Below, piece after piece: positions 11,435 to 22,373 of a stretch of 64,000 nt of DNA; position 1 is the stretch's first letter, and the number at the start of each line of letters is the position of its first letter. This stretch comes from Butyriboletus loyo. Lineage: Eukaryota; Basidiomycota; Agaricomycetes; Boletales; Boletaceae. A program made the position numbers and the translations under genes. The notes below the pieces were generated by a model. The model was not told the origin of the DNA, searched no databases, and saw only the letters and a list, made by a program, of their open reading frames with translations. Location: contig JBBPSI010000137.1 in assembly GCA_038093515.1 (NCBI GenBank), positions 1-64,000 on the forward strand, in the 5' to 3' direction.

Positions 11435-13606
11435 TCAAGCGGAAACGGGGACCTGCATAGATGCCGGGACCTCAAGGGTACCAACATTTCCACGGACCTG
11501 AGGTTGCTTTGCATAAGGATCTGCCAACTTGACTGCTGTCCTGAATACTTCATCCTCCACCTTACGCCCACCGTCAACCGGTCCCAATAAAGCTTCAAAG
11601 TCCTTGAGGACAACGTCGACGGCCGCGAAATCGACCACAGTTGGTTGACCATTCTGCAAGGTCTGTGGAACACCCGCAGTATTGATCTGGCTCTCTGTCC
11701 AAATAGGTTTCACGTCGTCTTTGCCAATCCCAACGTTAGCACGTCCACCAAGCTTCACCCAGTCACTTGTGCGGTTGATGTTCAGTTCTGTAAAAACGGT
11801 GTTGATGGCGTAAACAAGACCGTCAATTTGTTCAGCGGTGTGGAAAGGCGTGACAGTGACTCTCAAACGCTCCTCGCCGACAGTGACGGTAGGATAGTTG
11901 ATAGCCTGAACGTAGATCCTGTGTTCGTGCAATAGTTTATCGCTTGCCAGCTTAGCGAGCCCTGCATCCCCAATAAGAACTGGCACGATGTGGGACGGTC
12001 CTGGGATGACAGGAATATCCAATTCAGCGAAGCGCTTCTTGACCTTGCGAACATTGACTTGTTTCAAAGCGCGGTCGCCAATATGATGTCTCTGGTACAT
12101 GATCGATGCGCGAGAGCCGGCGACGCTGGCCGGCGGGAGTGAGCTGGTGAAAATAAATCCAGGGGCGTAGGAGCGGATCATATCGATGAAATCGCGTGAG
12201 CCAGCGACATAGCCTCCAACAGAGCCATAAGCTTTGCTCAAAGTACCTAGAAGGAAATCAGAAGACCCAAAGTGCAAATATTAACGTTCAGCTTACCGGT
12301 GATGATGTCAATACGATCCATGATGCTACCCTCAACTGCCTCTGGACTTTGGCCCGCCCTCTGGTGCGCTTCGAAATCGAGATGTTCAGCGATTCCTGCA
12401 CCCCGGGGACCGTACAATCCCACGGCATGAACTTCATCTAAGAAGGTCAAAGCGCCATACTTCTTCGCCAAATCACAGATTTCGTTGATAGGTCCGATGC
12501 TGCCACACATAGAATAGACACTTTCGAATGCAATGATTTTCGGAGTCTCACGGGGCCACATCTTGAGCTTGTTTTCTAAATCCTCCAAGTCGTTGTGCTT
12601 GAAAATAACCTTTTTCGCACCAGAATGACGGATGCCTTGAATCATGGAGGCATGATTAGATGCGTCGGAGAAGTACACCAAGCCCGGCAGCTTCAATCCG
12701 AGGGTAGAAAGAGTATCGTCATTTGCTACATAGCACGAGGAAAAGACAAGGGCCGCGGGCTTCCTGTGCAATGACGCTAGCTCCTTTTCTAGAGCGAGGT
12801 GCATAGCGCTGTTTCCGGCAATGTTTCTTGTTCCTCCGGCACCGGCACCGTACTTGTCCAGAGTTCGGCTATGCGCAAGGATTGATGAGAATAGGATCGG
12901 GCATTGTGGTTTATACATACTGCATTGTTTCGAGGACAACCGGGTTGTTTCCCATGCCGAGATAATCGTTGGAGCACCACACCTCAACTTCGTCCTTGAC
13001 ATTGGCAGTGTGAGCAACTGGGAATTTGTTCGCAACTCTATTGATGTTATTGAAGTAACGATAAGACTGATCCTTGTGCTTCTTCTCGAGCTCTGCGGCG
13101 AAAAGTTGTTCGTAGTTGAAGGTACCTTCGTTGGGATTTTGCGCGCCAATGACTGGTCCTGGGGCGGTAGTCTTATGGAAGGGACAACCACCTGCTCCCA
13201 CATCGCGGGCAGCCGGAGTATCTTTCTGGGCTGGGGCGGTTTCCGCCTTCACAGCGGCTGCGAGGTCCTCGGCCATGCGGGCAGCTGCTCGAGCAGCGGA
13301 AGCATGGGGACATTTGGCGATGTCGGCGTCGGTGATCTCGGAGCCGGTGAACACGCCCTTGCTTTGGTGAATTTTCTGTACGTCTGCCTGCGCGGCGACA
13401 CTGGCATATCCAGCGACCATCTGAGTGGAACTCATCTGCAGAGCGGGACCCATGATAGGACATTTTGTAGCCGACTCGGTAAGCTGGGTAAGGGAAGGGA
13501 AGCGGGAGGATGCAAGGGTAGAGAGGGAACGAAGTGTCTGCGTCCGCGTCCTGCCGAGGAATGGGCACACTTTCTTGAAACGTGAGACGGTCACAAGCTT
13601 TTCCAT
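11435..13606 (-). CDS. HEM1: 5-aminolevulinate synthase, mitochondrial
   Basis: Three exons (13606-12921, 12868-12297, 12246-11435) encode 689 residues with no break. The enzyme condenses glycine and succinyl-CoA to 5-aminolevulinate, the first step of haem synthesis, in the mitochondrial matrix with PLP. The catalytic core runs from [10 protein letters not shown] through [16 protein letters not shown] and [17 protein letters not shown]. The PLP lysine is in [13 protein letters not shown] (about residue 424), and the second intron splits the codon for the Gly of that motif. The N-terminal 145 residues contain four Cys-Pro motifs (near residues 14, 49, 99 and 141: VCPF, KCPIM, KCPHA, GCPFH). 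In other ALAS proteins such haem-regulatory motifs let haem block import or promote degradation. Start chosen: the ATG of [12 protein letters not shown], which begins a basic presequence. The frame stays open 16 codons further upstream. Confidence 0.95.
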
Positions 13607-14682
13607 GAAGGTCAACGAGATAGAGGCTGTCTGTACTGAAATGCTTGAATGCAAGGTCCTTGATGTAGAATAAGAGACTTACAGCGCGCGGTTTTCTATG
13701 GAGCGATATCGATGGAAGGAAGTGAAATTGGCAGGGAGGGTGACAAAGTTATAAGGGTTTGAATTAGACAGACTCTGATTGGTTCCCAGTCATACGGGTT
13801 TCTAAAATGCACACGCAGCCACAATTCGGTTCTTTTTTATCACTGCAACGTTCTCACTGAGCGTAGCCACATCCGCGGTCTCCAACGGATCATTCCGATT
13901 TTGACCTTGCCACCTCAGTTCTGTTTCGCAATACCATCTTGGAACCCTGATGTCGCTAGGCGAATGCAGATTATAATCGTCTTCCTTGCAATGTTTTCAA
14001 CTTCCCACCACCCACGGACGTGGAGATTCTATCGCGTGGAATCCTGCTCTGGGATGGGCTCTGTACTCCGAGAAGCCGGCCGATGTTCTTCGTTGCTGAA
14101 ATGAATATCATTTGGCTTTGTGTGCAAACCGTCCAGCGGGGGATTCATGTTGATGAATTGATCAAAAAGCTGTTCAAATGGAGGTACATACACCACATCA
14201 GTGAAACGGTTATTGGTCGGAACCACCGGTTAGCTGTCTGTAGCTGTCTGTAGCACCCGGCTACACTCGGTTAGCATCGGAAACCAGCAACTGTTTTACT
14301 GATGCACGCCACCCGAGTTGCACAGTCGTGCTGCGGCTCGGGCCGCGGGATATAGGATATCCGCCGACCAGCTCCCATGAATCTGATGGCGGCCTCGATA
14401 ACACCGGTACCTGCTTTATCACTGGCTACGGTCTTGGGAAGCGCTGTATTACTTACACGTTGACAGGAGTAAATATTATTTAGTCATGTCGGTTTACAGC
14501 CTGCGTGGTGTATTGCGCGAGGCGGCCGGCTTGAACAGGCTCGGGCTGCTTTGAGCTACCTCAGTAGTATATCCACCTCGTTGATATTCTCACCAACTTC
14601 ATCACTGTTCATCATCCAGGACTCCATCCAATTCATTGTGCAGTTTCAAGCTCTTCACTGTTTTCTCCTCCACGAGTCTCAA
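13607..14682. other. intergenic, HEM1 promoter side
   Basis: About 1.1 kb with no gene. It should contain the HEM1 promoter and 5' leader. A direct repeat of the 10-mer tagctgtctg occurs at 14230-14249. Confidence 0.5.
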
Positions 14683-15099
14683 TTACTTAGCTCATTCGCA
14701 TCACTTCTGCGGTGGAGCAAGGACCAGGATGTCCGTCTGTTAATACTTGGTCTCGATTCGGCGGGGAGGTATGCTGAACCAGCTGGTATTGATCGGCAAC
14801 CTCCTATGTCTTACATGTGCGTATAGACTACGATCCTGTAGAGGTTGCAGGCATGAGTTCTTGGGCTCCAAAACAAGGCTCTTTTACAATTCCGAGCAAG
14901 ATTGGTGAAGTCGTTTCGACGATACCAAATAAGTACTTGGTAAGTTTGGCTGAGTGTTTGGGCTCGAAGCAATCGGGTTTAACGTCGAGACCGTGGAGGT
15001 GCGTCAAAGCTCCGACACCCGGTCACTCGTACTGACTTGTCCTGGTACAAGAATATCATGTTACAAGTATGGGATCTCGGAGGACAGTCGAGCATCTGG
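14683..15099 (+). pseudogene. relic of an ARL1-type small GTPase gene
   Basis: Fragments of an Arf-like GTPase appear in the correct order with intron-like gaps. They are LLSSFASLLRWSKDQDVRLL and ILGLDSAG (14683-14767), then KTRLFYN followed one base out of frame by KIGEVVSTIP (about 14870-14930), then IGFNVETVE (about 14965-14996), then KNIMLQVWDLGGQSSIW ending at 15099. In a working ARL1 protein the P-loop reads GLDxAGKTT and the switch 2 motif continues SIRPYWR. Here the P-loop Lys-Thr segment is frameshifted, the second Thr is Arg, no start codon precedes the first fragment, and everything after the WDLGGQ motif is missing. The gene is dead and 3'-truncated where the inverted Cdt2 fragment begins. 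Confidence 0.8.
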
Positions 15100-15139
15100 T
15101 GAGAACGGATTCTGCATTTGGATACGGTACACGTAGATC

Positions 15140-15430
15140 CCATACACATATCTACTGCCTGTGCTAAGGATGTCACGGTGAGACGGATCCCATGCGTTTC
15201 ACTTGACAGGATTAGCGTGGGTCTGAAGCAGTTGCAATAGATTTTTTGTTTCGACAGAACAAATTCGCGTGCTCTTATCCGCGGATACTGTTGCAAGCAT
15301 GGTATCATCCAGGCTCCATTTCACATCGAATATCCCATTTTGGTGGGGTTGAAAAATCGTTCGCTGAGGTTCTATGGATAACAATAAAGCCCAGGCACTG
15401 GGAGATGGCAAGCAGTCGTGTAGGGACTAG
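15140..15430 (-). pseudogene. inverted 5' block of a Cdt2-like WD40 relic
   Basis: The minus strand reads TRLLAISQ, EPQRTIFQPHQNGIFDVKWS, LDDTMLATVSADKSTRI, LQTHANPVK and, after a stop, AWDPSHRDILSTGSR. These are the first WD repeats of a Cdt2/DTL-type substrate receptor of CRL4 ubiquitin ligase (compare family motifs of the type HxNxIFDVxW, TASADxSxRxW and VKCxAWDPxH). The later repeats of the same protein lie next to it on the opposite strand (15449-16190). This block has therefore been inverted relative to the rest. A stop follows VK, and the usual WD ending is replaced. Confidence 0.75.
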
Positions 15431-15448
15431 AGAAGACTTCCAATGTTG

Positions 15449-16190
15449 CAGCCAGTCATAACCGTCATGGCGCACATGGTCAAGGGAAATCGAACGGTGG
15501 ATGCAGAAAGATGACTCCGCTTCCGCGGAGCGTCACGAGGATACGTTATGCCGGCACGCGATCCTATGCTCTGATCAGTAGTGGATCATTTGATGGGTAT
15601 GTCATGGCCACCTATAAAGACTCGGTATGTTCATGGAGTACTTAGCATCCTAAACTTGTGGGACATCCGTCTCCCGGTACCGAAAGACTCCAAACGACAT
15701 ACGAGATCGTCTTGTCCGTCATCACCAGAGGACGCAACATGAATGAACGGATCATGTCGACAACACAGAATCTCTAGCTTATGCGCTGGTTCTGGACCAA
15801 CGTCAGGCCTCCTCTTTGCACTCGGAGCTGATTCTTGATTATACATTTATTCGTCTTTTTCTTTGGTACCGTTGGGAGCGGAGACGCACCCAAATCTCAG
15901 AGCCACCTTCTACGTTAAACTTGCTAGCGGGTGTTCGGGAAAGAGCGCCAGCTCTTTCTTCATTAATGTTAGCAATGCCGCCCGCCCATCTGCATCGCCT
16001 TATTCCATGCAACCATTGGCTGCCGCGGTAGAACTTCGTGAGAGGTTATTGCCGTAGATTGGGCACACGAAGTGCTGGCTACGTGCGCCGACGACGGTAC
16101 TGATCGGGTTTGGAAACCTAACCACGATGTCTACCAAAAGTGTTTGTCGGACCCTGATGCGGAAAGATGGAACTGGGGTTGGTCGCAGGT
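15449..16190 (+). pseudogene. 3' block of a Cdt2-like WD40 relic
   Basis: The plus strand holds, in order, QPVITVMAHMVKGNRTV (ends in a stop), PRSVTRIRYAG-RSYALISSGSFDG (about 15520-15596), LNLWDIRLPVPKDSKRH (about 15650-15700), ATFYVKLASGCSGKSASS (about 15900-15960) and VLATCADDGTDRVWKPNHDV followed by a Trp-rich end (about 16070-16190). This matches the C-terminal half of a Cdt2-like beta-propeller, in which a TxLxRSVTSxxY segment precedes SSGSFDG and the last repeat reads ATCxDDGTxRVW. Frames change between fragments and stops intervene, so it is not a working gene. Cdt2 normally targets replication factors for destruction in S phase. Confidence 0.75.
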
Positions 16191-16326
16191 GCCAGGATAT
16201 AGAGGTAATTCCGAGTGTCCTCTCGGCTATTCGCCCAGCCATTATCCCACCAGAATTGTAGTATGGTAGGCCTCCATAATAACCGAATGTTGGCAAGATA
16301 AGAACTCGAGGTCGGGAGCTACTCAC

Positions 16327-16540
16327 ATGGCTGTCGATTTCACGGACGTGACAGCACTTTGTGAACAATTTTGGGCGCACAACTGCCAGGTAGCCATTTC
16401 GGCAATCACCTTGATGTGCAGGCCCGTACTCTTCAGGCCGCGAAGAAGGGGGGTGTAAAGTTGCGTGTTCCGTCTGAGTATGGAATACCGTCCGAGGGGT
16501 AAGATGGTATCTTGGTTCATAAGAGCGCGTTCATGGGTAC
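16327..16540 (+). pseudogene. NmrA-like / isoflavone-reductase-like fragment
   Basis: A short coding relic reads VDFTDVTALCEQF, then VAISAI, and in a shifted frame LDVQARTLQAAKKGGVKLR and VPSEYGIPSEG followed by a stop. This resembles the NAD(P)-binding core of NmrA-type reductases, where VxxTxG is followed by AAKxAGVKRFVPSEFG. The N-terminal GxxGxxG fold and all later parts are absent. It is the third broken gene in a row and supports decay of this whole interval. Confidence 0.6.
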
Positions 16541-17633
16541 GTGTTCTTCAATTTCTTTTGGATCGCATTCACCAACCTGATCACAACTGATAAGCAAGGT
16601 GGAGTGGAGCTCAAGAATCACTCACCCATCGAGACCTTCTTCTAAACCTTCACATTTCGTGGCACAGCTGCTGCGCACACTCCACTGTCTCGCAGTCCCC
16701 GTGCCTGCAAGTTCCCATTGTTCGGAGGATCCGAGGCGAGACGCGAGGAGCCGATGCACAGTTGCTCCAATTTCCGCAGCAAATACCAGTGATAGTCTAC
16801 GTAGTAGGTCACCAGAAGCTTGCTAATTTTGGCGTGTGTGGGCACTGGCCATGATTCGACCAAATTGTCTCTCCTCATCAGATGTCCGCCGAGTTTGGCG
16901 ACTTGTGATGCGGCCGCAGCACAACATTTAAATTACTGGATATCATGTATCCCGCTGGACAGCCCTCAGAGCTGAACAGGACGATCCCATAGCATGTCTT
17001 CATCCTCGATCTGACTCCCATGTCTGTCCTCCGAGTATCATGCATTGACAATTATTCCACTCCGAGCTGCGGAACGACGTGCGTGGTCCGAAAGAACCTC
17101 TGTGGAATGCGTCGACTGATGTATTTCGTTTACTTGGTTGTACCAGTTGTTCTCAGTGCAGGCCTGGCGAATGCAAATGTTGCCCGAGCATATACTTGAT
17201 GTCAGGAACCCGTATCGGTGCGTGCAGAACGAAACGAATCTTGTGCAGTGCAAACATTGTGTATATTCCGCGCTTTGTTGAATTATGTAGAATGAAAAAA
17301 TGGGTGTGATCTTGGGCTCATGACGCCACAAGTACTCGTGTATCTCTTTGGTTCAACCTCAGCGGACAGGTCTCGACTTATACTCCCCCACGGCCTGCAA
17401 GCATCCGCATCTCTTTGTAAATAGCTCCGGGTGCCATGGGCTCTGAACGATAAGCAAGCCCTAGCAAGCCCTAATTTTGGCATACCTTTTGCGTGTTTGC
17501 AGACGTTCTGCCAAGTAAAGCACCGCATGCGTTGTGACTGCATGTCGACACAATCCTCGTTAACTCGTTCAACGTTCTCACAGAAACCTTGAGGTTCCAT
17601 TCCACATCCGAACTACTGAGGTGCTACACCGAA
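16541..17633. other. intergenic, nothing recognised
   Basis: About 1.1 kb downstream of the NmrA-like relic and 3' of the Notchless gene. Short frames occur on both strands with no recognisable domain; more decayed coding sequence is possible. Confidence 0.4.
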
Positions 17634-19694
17634 CTAGTTTTGCCATCTACAAAATACAATCAGTCTGCAAAGTGGCGACAAACTTGCGGCGACTTACATT
17701 TTAACCGTCCGATCCCGCCCTCCACTGACGACCTTGTCAGCAACGAAATCGACGCAATACACTTCGTCCGTATGTCCCGGAAGATCATTTTTGAGTTTGT
17801 AGGTTTTAAGATCCCAGATCTAACAAGACGGGATTAACCGGAGCGCTATGAATGCGAGAATGATCGTACTTTGACGGTGTGATCCTTGCTCGCACTGACC
17901 ACCATCCTCGAATCCGCGCTCCATGCGAGGCGGTATACTGGACCGACGTGACCACGGAGCGTCGCCACGAACTTACCCGTGGTCCCTAGACGAAATAAAC
18001 ACGTAAGTCTCGGAATGAAAATGCGATACAGCAAGGGGCAAGGGGCAAGGGGCACAAAAACTTACCAGATCCTCCTGTACAATCCCAGAGGCGCACAGCA
18101 CTATCCCAACCTGCGCTCGCCGCCCACCGCCCATCGGGCGAGAACGCGACGTGTGACACTTGCCGCTGATGTCCCGTAAGTCTATTGAGCGGCTTTGATC
18201 TACCGCCTCCAGATTCACCCAAGGATGGGAAAAGTGACCACAGGAAGAGGGTGTGATCATCAGAGCCTGATATCAGAAGCTCAGGGGTCCGAGATATGAG
18301 AGCGTCGTATCGCTTTAGTGCAAGTGCCTGGGCTAAGAAATGACGAAATACGCATCTGTAGGCTTGTCAATGTGAAAAGAACATACCTTCTTCGTCCGAT
18401 GCTGGTCGCTTAGCGGTGTGATCGAATGGACCAGTCCGAAGCACAAAGTCAGTGTTCAAAGCAAGGGTAGTTACCCAGTGTGCGTGGTCCTTGAGGATCA
18501 TCAGTTGCTTGCCCTATGAGATGATCAGCGGCCTGCCAAGTATGTAACGAAAGGCTTGACCCCCTGTGCATCCCACACCCTTACTGTGCGATCACTGCTT
18601 GCGGTATACAGCACTCCTGTGCCACATTTTCCACCGCCTCCCCACTTGACGACATTAACACTAGCTGTGTGACCACCAAGAGTATACTCCAATCGTCGGG
18701 TTGCTATAGACCAAACGCGCACAGTCCCATCCTTTGATGACGATGCGAGACGCGGCGCAGTCGGGTTTCTATCCCATCATGCATCGCATGCGTAATCTGG
18801 CAGTCTGAACATTGCGGAGGGATGCTTACATGTGTACAGGCTCCCAAGCGAGCGAGGTCACCCACTTTGAGTGACCTTTCATCACGTCGCCTATCGGTTT
18901 TCCTGACTTGGGGTTCCATATTCTCACGTGTCCGTCGTGCCCACCACTAGCAAGCTTCCGCTCGATGGGGTCCCATTCGACACAGAGGACCCATCCAGTA
19001 TGACCCACGAGGGTATGAGACGGCGTTTCGGTATTAAGGTCCCATAGTCGGACGTGGGTGTCGCCGGACCCTGTGGCAAGGAGTGCGCCGGTCGGGGAGA
19101 AAGAAGCACACAATATAGGGGAGGAGTGACCTAGGCATGTCCGAATGAATTACATTCATGCCAAAGAATGGGGTCCATGATCGATGCGGCACATGTTGGT
19201 GGACTGACATACCTGATAGGGTGCTCGAGCAACGTGTTGCAGGACGTACCTTGAACACGGACTGCGGTGCGCATCGAACGACGAGAATGTTTTCTTCTGA
19301 GAACGCCTCTGAGGGGTGATTTAGCACGTCTTCTTGTATAGAACTGGAGATGACGATGCGAGTCGGGGCGTTGGGCTTTGTAGCATCCTCGGGCAAGGCA
19401 ACATGAAATGCGAAGGGCACGTGGTCATCATCTTCCTGTGTGATAGATGTATCGATCAAGATGTACAGACGTGTCCTGATGGCTTGCCTTTGTGCGCAAC
19501 TGATTCACGAGTAGCTGAAGGCTGTCTCGTGCGACATTTGCCGGGAGGTTGACAGCAGGCGCGATCGGTGCACCATCAAGCTCATTTACGAATTGAACGA
19601 TGATGTTTGGCGAGGGCTGTATTGGTTCTGGCTCTGGCTCTGGAACACCGTGATACACTTTCTGTCTTTTTGGTGGAGGAAGGAGCGTCGCCAT
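17634..19694 (-). CDS. RSA4: Notchless homolog, 60S ribosome assembly WD40 protein
   Basis: Nine exons form a complete frame of 527 residues: 19694-19488, 19435-19213, 19130-18830, 18768-18561, 18513-18387, 18332-18066, 17985-17870, 17819-17698, 17646-17634. The N-terminal NLE domain (about residues 30-115) begins IIVQFVNELDGAPIAPAVNL. About eight WD repeats follow, ending DRTVKIWQN. Rsa4/NLE1 sits on pre-60S particles and is pulled off by the AAA-ATPase Rea1/Midasin through its NLE (MIDAS-interacting) domain. The first intron (19436-19487) needs a GC donor (AAG|GCAAGC...CACAG) to link VNQLRTK to EDDDHVPFAF. The last coding exon is only 13 bases. An intron near 18032-18052 contains three copies of a 7-base GGGGCAA unit. 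The gene points away from UBC6 across a 1 kb shared upstream region. Confidence 0.93.
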
Positions 19695-20707
19695 CACACA
19701 CAAGAGCGTCGGCCTGCTCGAGGATCTGAAAAAAGTTTCGTCTCGGAGGATTGTTGCCCGCATTAGTAAAAATACCCCCTGTTTTTCTGAACATATCACA
19801 TCAATATCATCTCGTCGCGCAGGCTCTGACCTCGTGTTACATGCAATTTGTATTTCCTGATTTTCCATACAGTAGTCCTTATCGCACAAACACAAATGAA
19901 CACAGTAGCAGGTGTAGTTGTGGCCTGGGTCCTACGACCGGTTAGAGTAGGGATGGGATGGCGACTCAGATCTGAGGTATCCCCCACGCGCTGGATGCAC
20001 CTGGATTCGATGCCAAGCCGGCCGTCGTGACATGATGGGAGTCGGGGGAAAGAGTGCCCTGACTCGACCAATTAATTCGTTCACCACTGAATTGCGGCCG
20101 GACCACACGAACATTCTTTTTCTTGAAAGAAAACCGGTTGTCGGTAGTTAAGAATAATGCCGAGACAAAGCTGTTGTTGTGGCGTCTTCGTGAAGGACAC
20201 ATGCAGCCTAGCCTAAGCGACTAATCCGCTCCGGCAAACATTTTACTGATCTGAGGGGCTTTCAGTCCAGGGTCGTGTCACAGGTAAGGAAAAATGGCCC
20301 CTATACCGCAGATGCCGGCTAACAAAATAATGAGCCGAAATGACTGATTGGGGGGCTCTGACACGCACCGGCTCCAACTCGCAGTGAAAAAAAGGGGGGC
20401 AGTGCTTGGTTGTGCCAAGTGTTCGCGGTGCAGAACTGCAACGGAGTCAAGACGACCTGCCTACTCCACAAGTGGTCACTGGCTAGACTGCCGACGTCGT
20501 CGCAGAGTTGACATTCGAGACTGTGCCATGGCAACATCTCGTCGGTCTAGTTCAAGTGCCTAACCCTAACCCGATTTTGTCCGGTGGTTTATCTGACTAT
20601 TTATACTTGTTTGTGGGGTGGCCGAACCGTATGCTCGCCGCGCAGGCGCTTCAACCTTCGTCCACATCCACGTCCGCCTCCTCCCCACTCATTCCCCATC
20701 CCCTACC
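19695..20707. other. divergent upstream region of RSA4 and UBC6
   Basis: No gene is visible in the 1 kb between the two divergently read start codons. It should hold both promoters; a double telomere-type motif lies at 20559-20572. Confidence 0.6.
20559..20572. promoter_or_regulatory. telo-box-like motif upstream of UBC6
   Basis: The 14 bases CCTAACCCTAACCC are two copies of the TTAGGG-type telomere unit on the minus strand. They lie about 135 bases before the UBC6 ATG, with a TATTTATA stretch at 20598-20605 between them. Similar telo-boxes bind Myb/TRF-type factors in promoters of housekeeping genes in some fungi and plants. A scar of telomere repair is the alternative. Confidence 0.45.
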
Positions 20708-22019
20708 ATGGCAAGCAAAGCTGCTCAGAAACGTGTATGCCCCCCCATCCCCTTCATCTCACTCTCTAAACCACCCCATCTAGCTCACCAAGGAATATAT
20801 CAGCATGCAGAAAGAGCCACCCCCATTTGTCTGGGCAGTTCCCGATGAAAAGAACATCCTGACCTGTCAGTACGCTGCTATCGCTGGGACATCTATAGCT
20901 GATCTTCTTTCTTTAGGGAATTTCCTTATCGTGCGCGATTTTCACTCGTCTCTTCGTTCCGTACCAATCGCCTATTACATAGCGCGGCCCCATTGACTCA
21001 CCCTTCACCGGCGGGGAATATCATGGTGTCCTCCTCTTCCCCTCCGAATACCCTTTCAAACCCCCAGGCATCAAGGTAGCTCACCCTCATTCTTCTTTTT
21101 GTAGACAGTTTTCAACCCAATTCTCGCAGATGTTCACACCCTCCGGACGTTTTCAGCCAGATAAGAAGATTTGTTTCTCAATGTCGGATTTTCACCCTGG
21201 AACTGTGTGTTTCTTTCCCCTGGAATATATCGATATCGACATTCATGTCCCTTCCGTCACATTTTCAGTGGAACCCTGCTTGGAGTGTTGCAACAATGTA
21301 AGTTCCGACATAGCCGGGCGTCCGTGATGATGGTTGCAGTCAATTGAATTGTCGCCGTTGTACCCGTTTTCTGGACTTTTTGCTGACTTCATATATTTAG
21401 ATTGACCGGTCTCTTGTCGTTCATGTTGTCTGATGAGATGACCACTGGCTCTGTCACCTCGTCGGACAGTCATAAAAGAACTTTTGCGGCGAAGAGTCAT
21501 GTCTTCAATATGACTCAGCCTCGGTTTAGAGATGCATTCCCGGATGTACGTCACTGACCATTTAATTTGTTGTCAGGAGGCTGATAGAGATCTCGTGACT
21601 CGGTCTGCTTCGTGTTCCTTACTTTTTTGTTGATCATTGTTCCCATCTTGAATCGGTTGCAGTTTTGCACTCCCACCCTCAAGGACTTGCCAAATATGGG
21701 TGAGCGGGAACGCGGGAAGACTGATGCTGGGTCGACGGTGAACACTAGTGCGACCAATCCGTACCCCATACTATCGTCAACTTCAGCAACACTTCCACAG
21801 CAGCTGATGCTCAGACGGAATGTGGGAATGGTCCAAACACCGATGGCGAATGTCGCACCCATGGGGGTTGACGCCTCGACCACCTTGACTTCCACGAACA
21901 AACCAGTTGTCCCTCAAGGATGGACAGCATCCTGGCGTCGGGTAATCTTGGAGAAGTGGAGGTGGGGTGTGCTAATTGCGCTAGCAGTGGTCGTCTCACG
22001 ACTCTCTGCAAGTTCCTGA
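20708..22019 (+). CDS. UBC6: ER-anchored ubiquitin-conjugating enzyme E2
   Basis: Eight exons (20708-20734, 20784-20865, 20917-20930, 20983-21075, 21130-21204, 21269-21297, 21401-21545, 21663-22019) give 273 residues. The UBC fold begins at [18 protein letters not shown]. It contains [15 protein letters not shown], and the catalytic cysteine is in [19 protein letters not shown]. By this model it is Cys87, the same number as in yeast Ubc6. The UBC6/UBE2J2 branch lacks the usual HPN motif, as here. A Ser/Thr-rich linker leads to a single C-terminal membrane segment ([16 protein letters not shown]), as in a tail-anchored ER protein facing the cytosol. The product acts with Doa10-type ligases in ER-associated degradation. 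Exon 3 is only 14 bases. The gene converges on CDC8. Confidence 0.93.
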
Positions 22020-22373
22020 GGAATGTCGCTGGTCAGCGCGATACACATCGTTTCTTTTTCACGCTTTGTGGATATATCGGGGTATGGAGTGTTCAGGTGT
22101 GCATGGCATTTCAAGTAGTTTATTTCCTGTGTTGTAAGCTTTAATTCTCTCGTGTTCACCTACTTGCTTTGCCTGTGAGCTCTGTGCAGCACATCAACAG
22201 TCCTTACTGCTTGCATATTTTCATTTTTTACTTGCTCGTCTTTTCTTGTCTCTTCGCCCCTACTCGTTACCCAGGTACCCATCTCTCGCAATAGGTCAGC
22301 AAATGTACTACCAGCTGTTCCAGGACCTGACATAGATCCGGTGTCCCCAGGTTCGGCATCAGCTTGATCCCTC
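22020..22373. other. shared 3' region of UBC6 and CDC8
   Basis: 354 bases between two convergent stop codons. It contains only expected 3' UTR sequence, with T-rich runs near 22220-22250. Confidence 0.6.

Noticed and set aside
12821..13585. 254-codon plus-strand open frame
   Set aside because: It is antisense to the conserved HEM1 first and second exons; its length follows from HEM1 codon bias and it has no domain.
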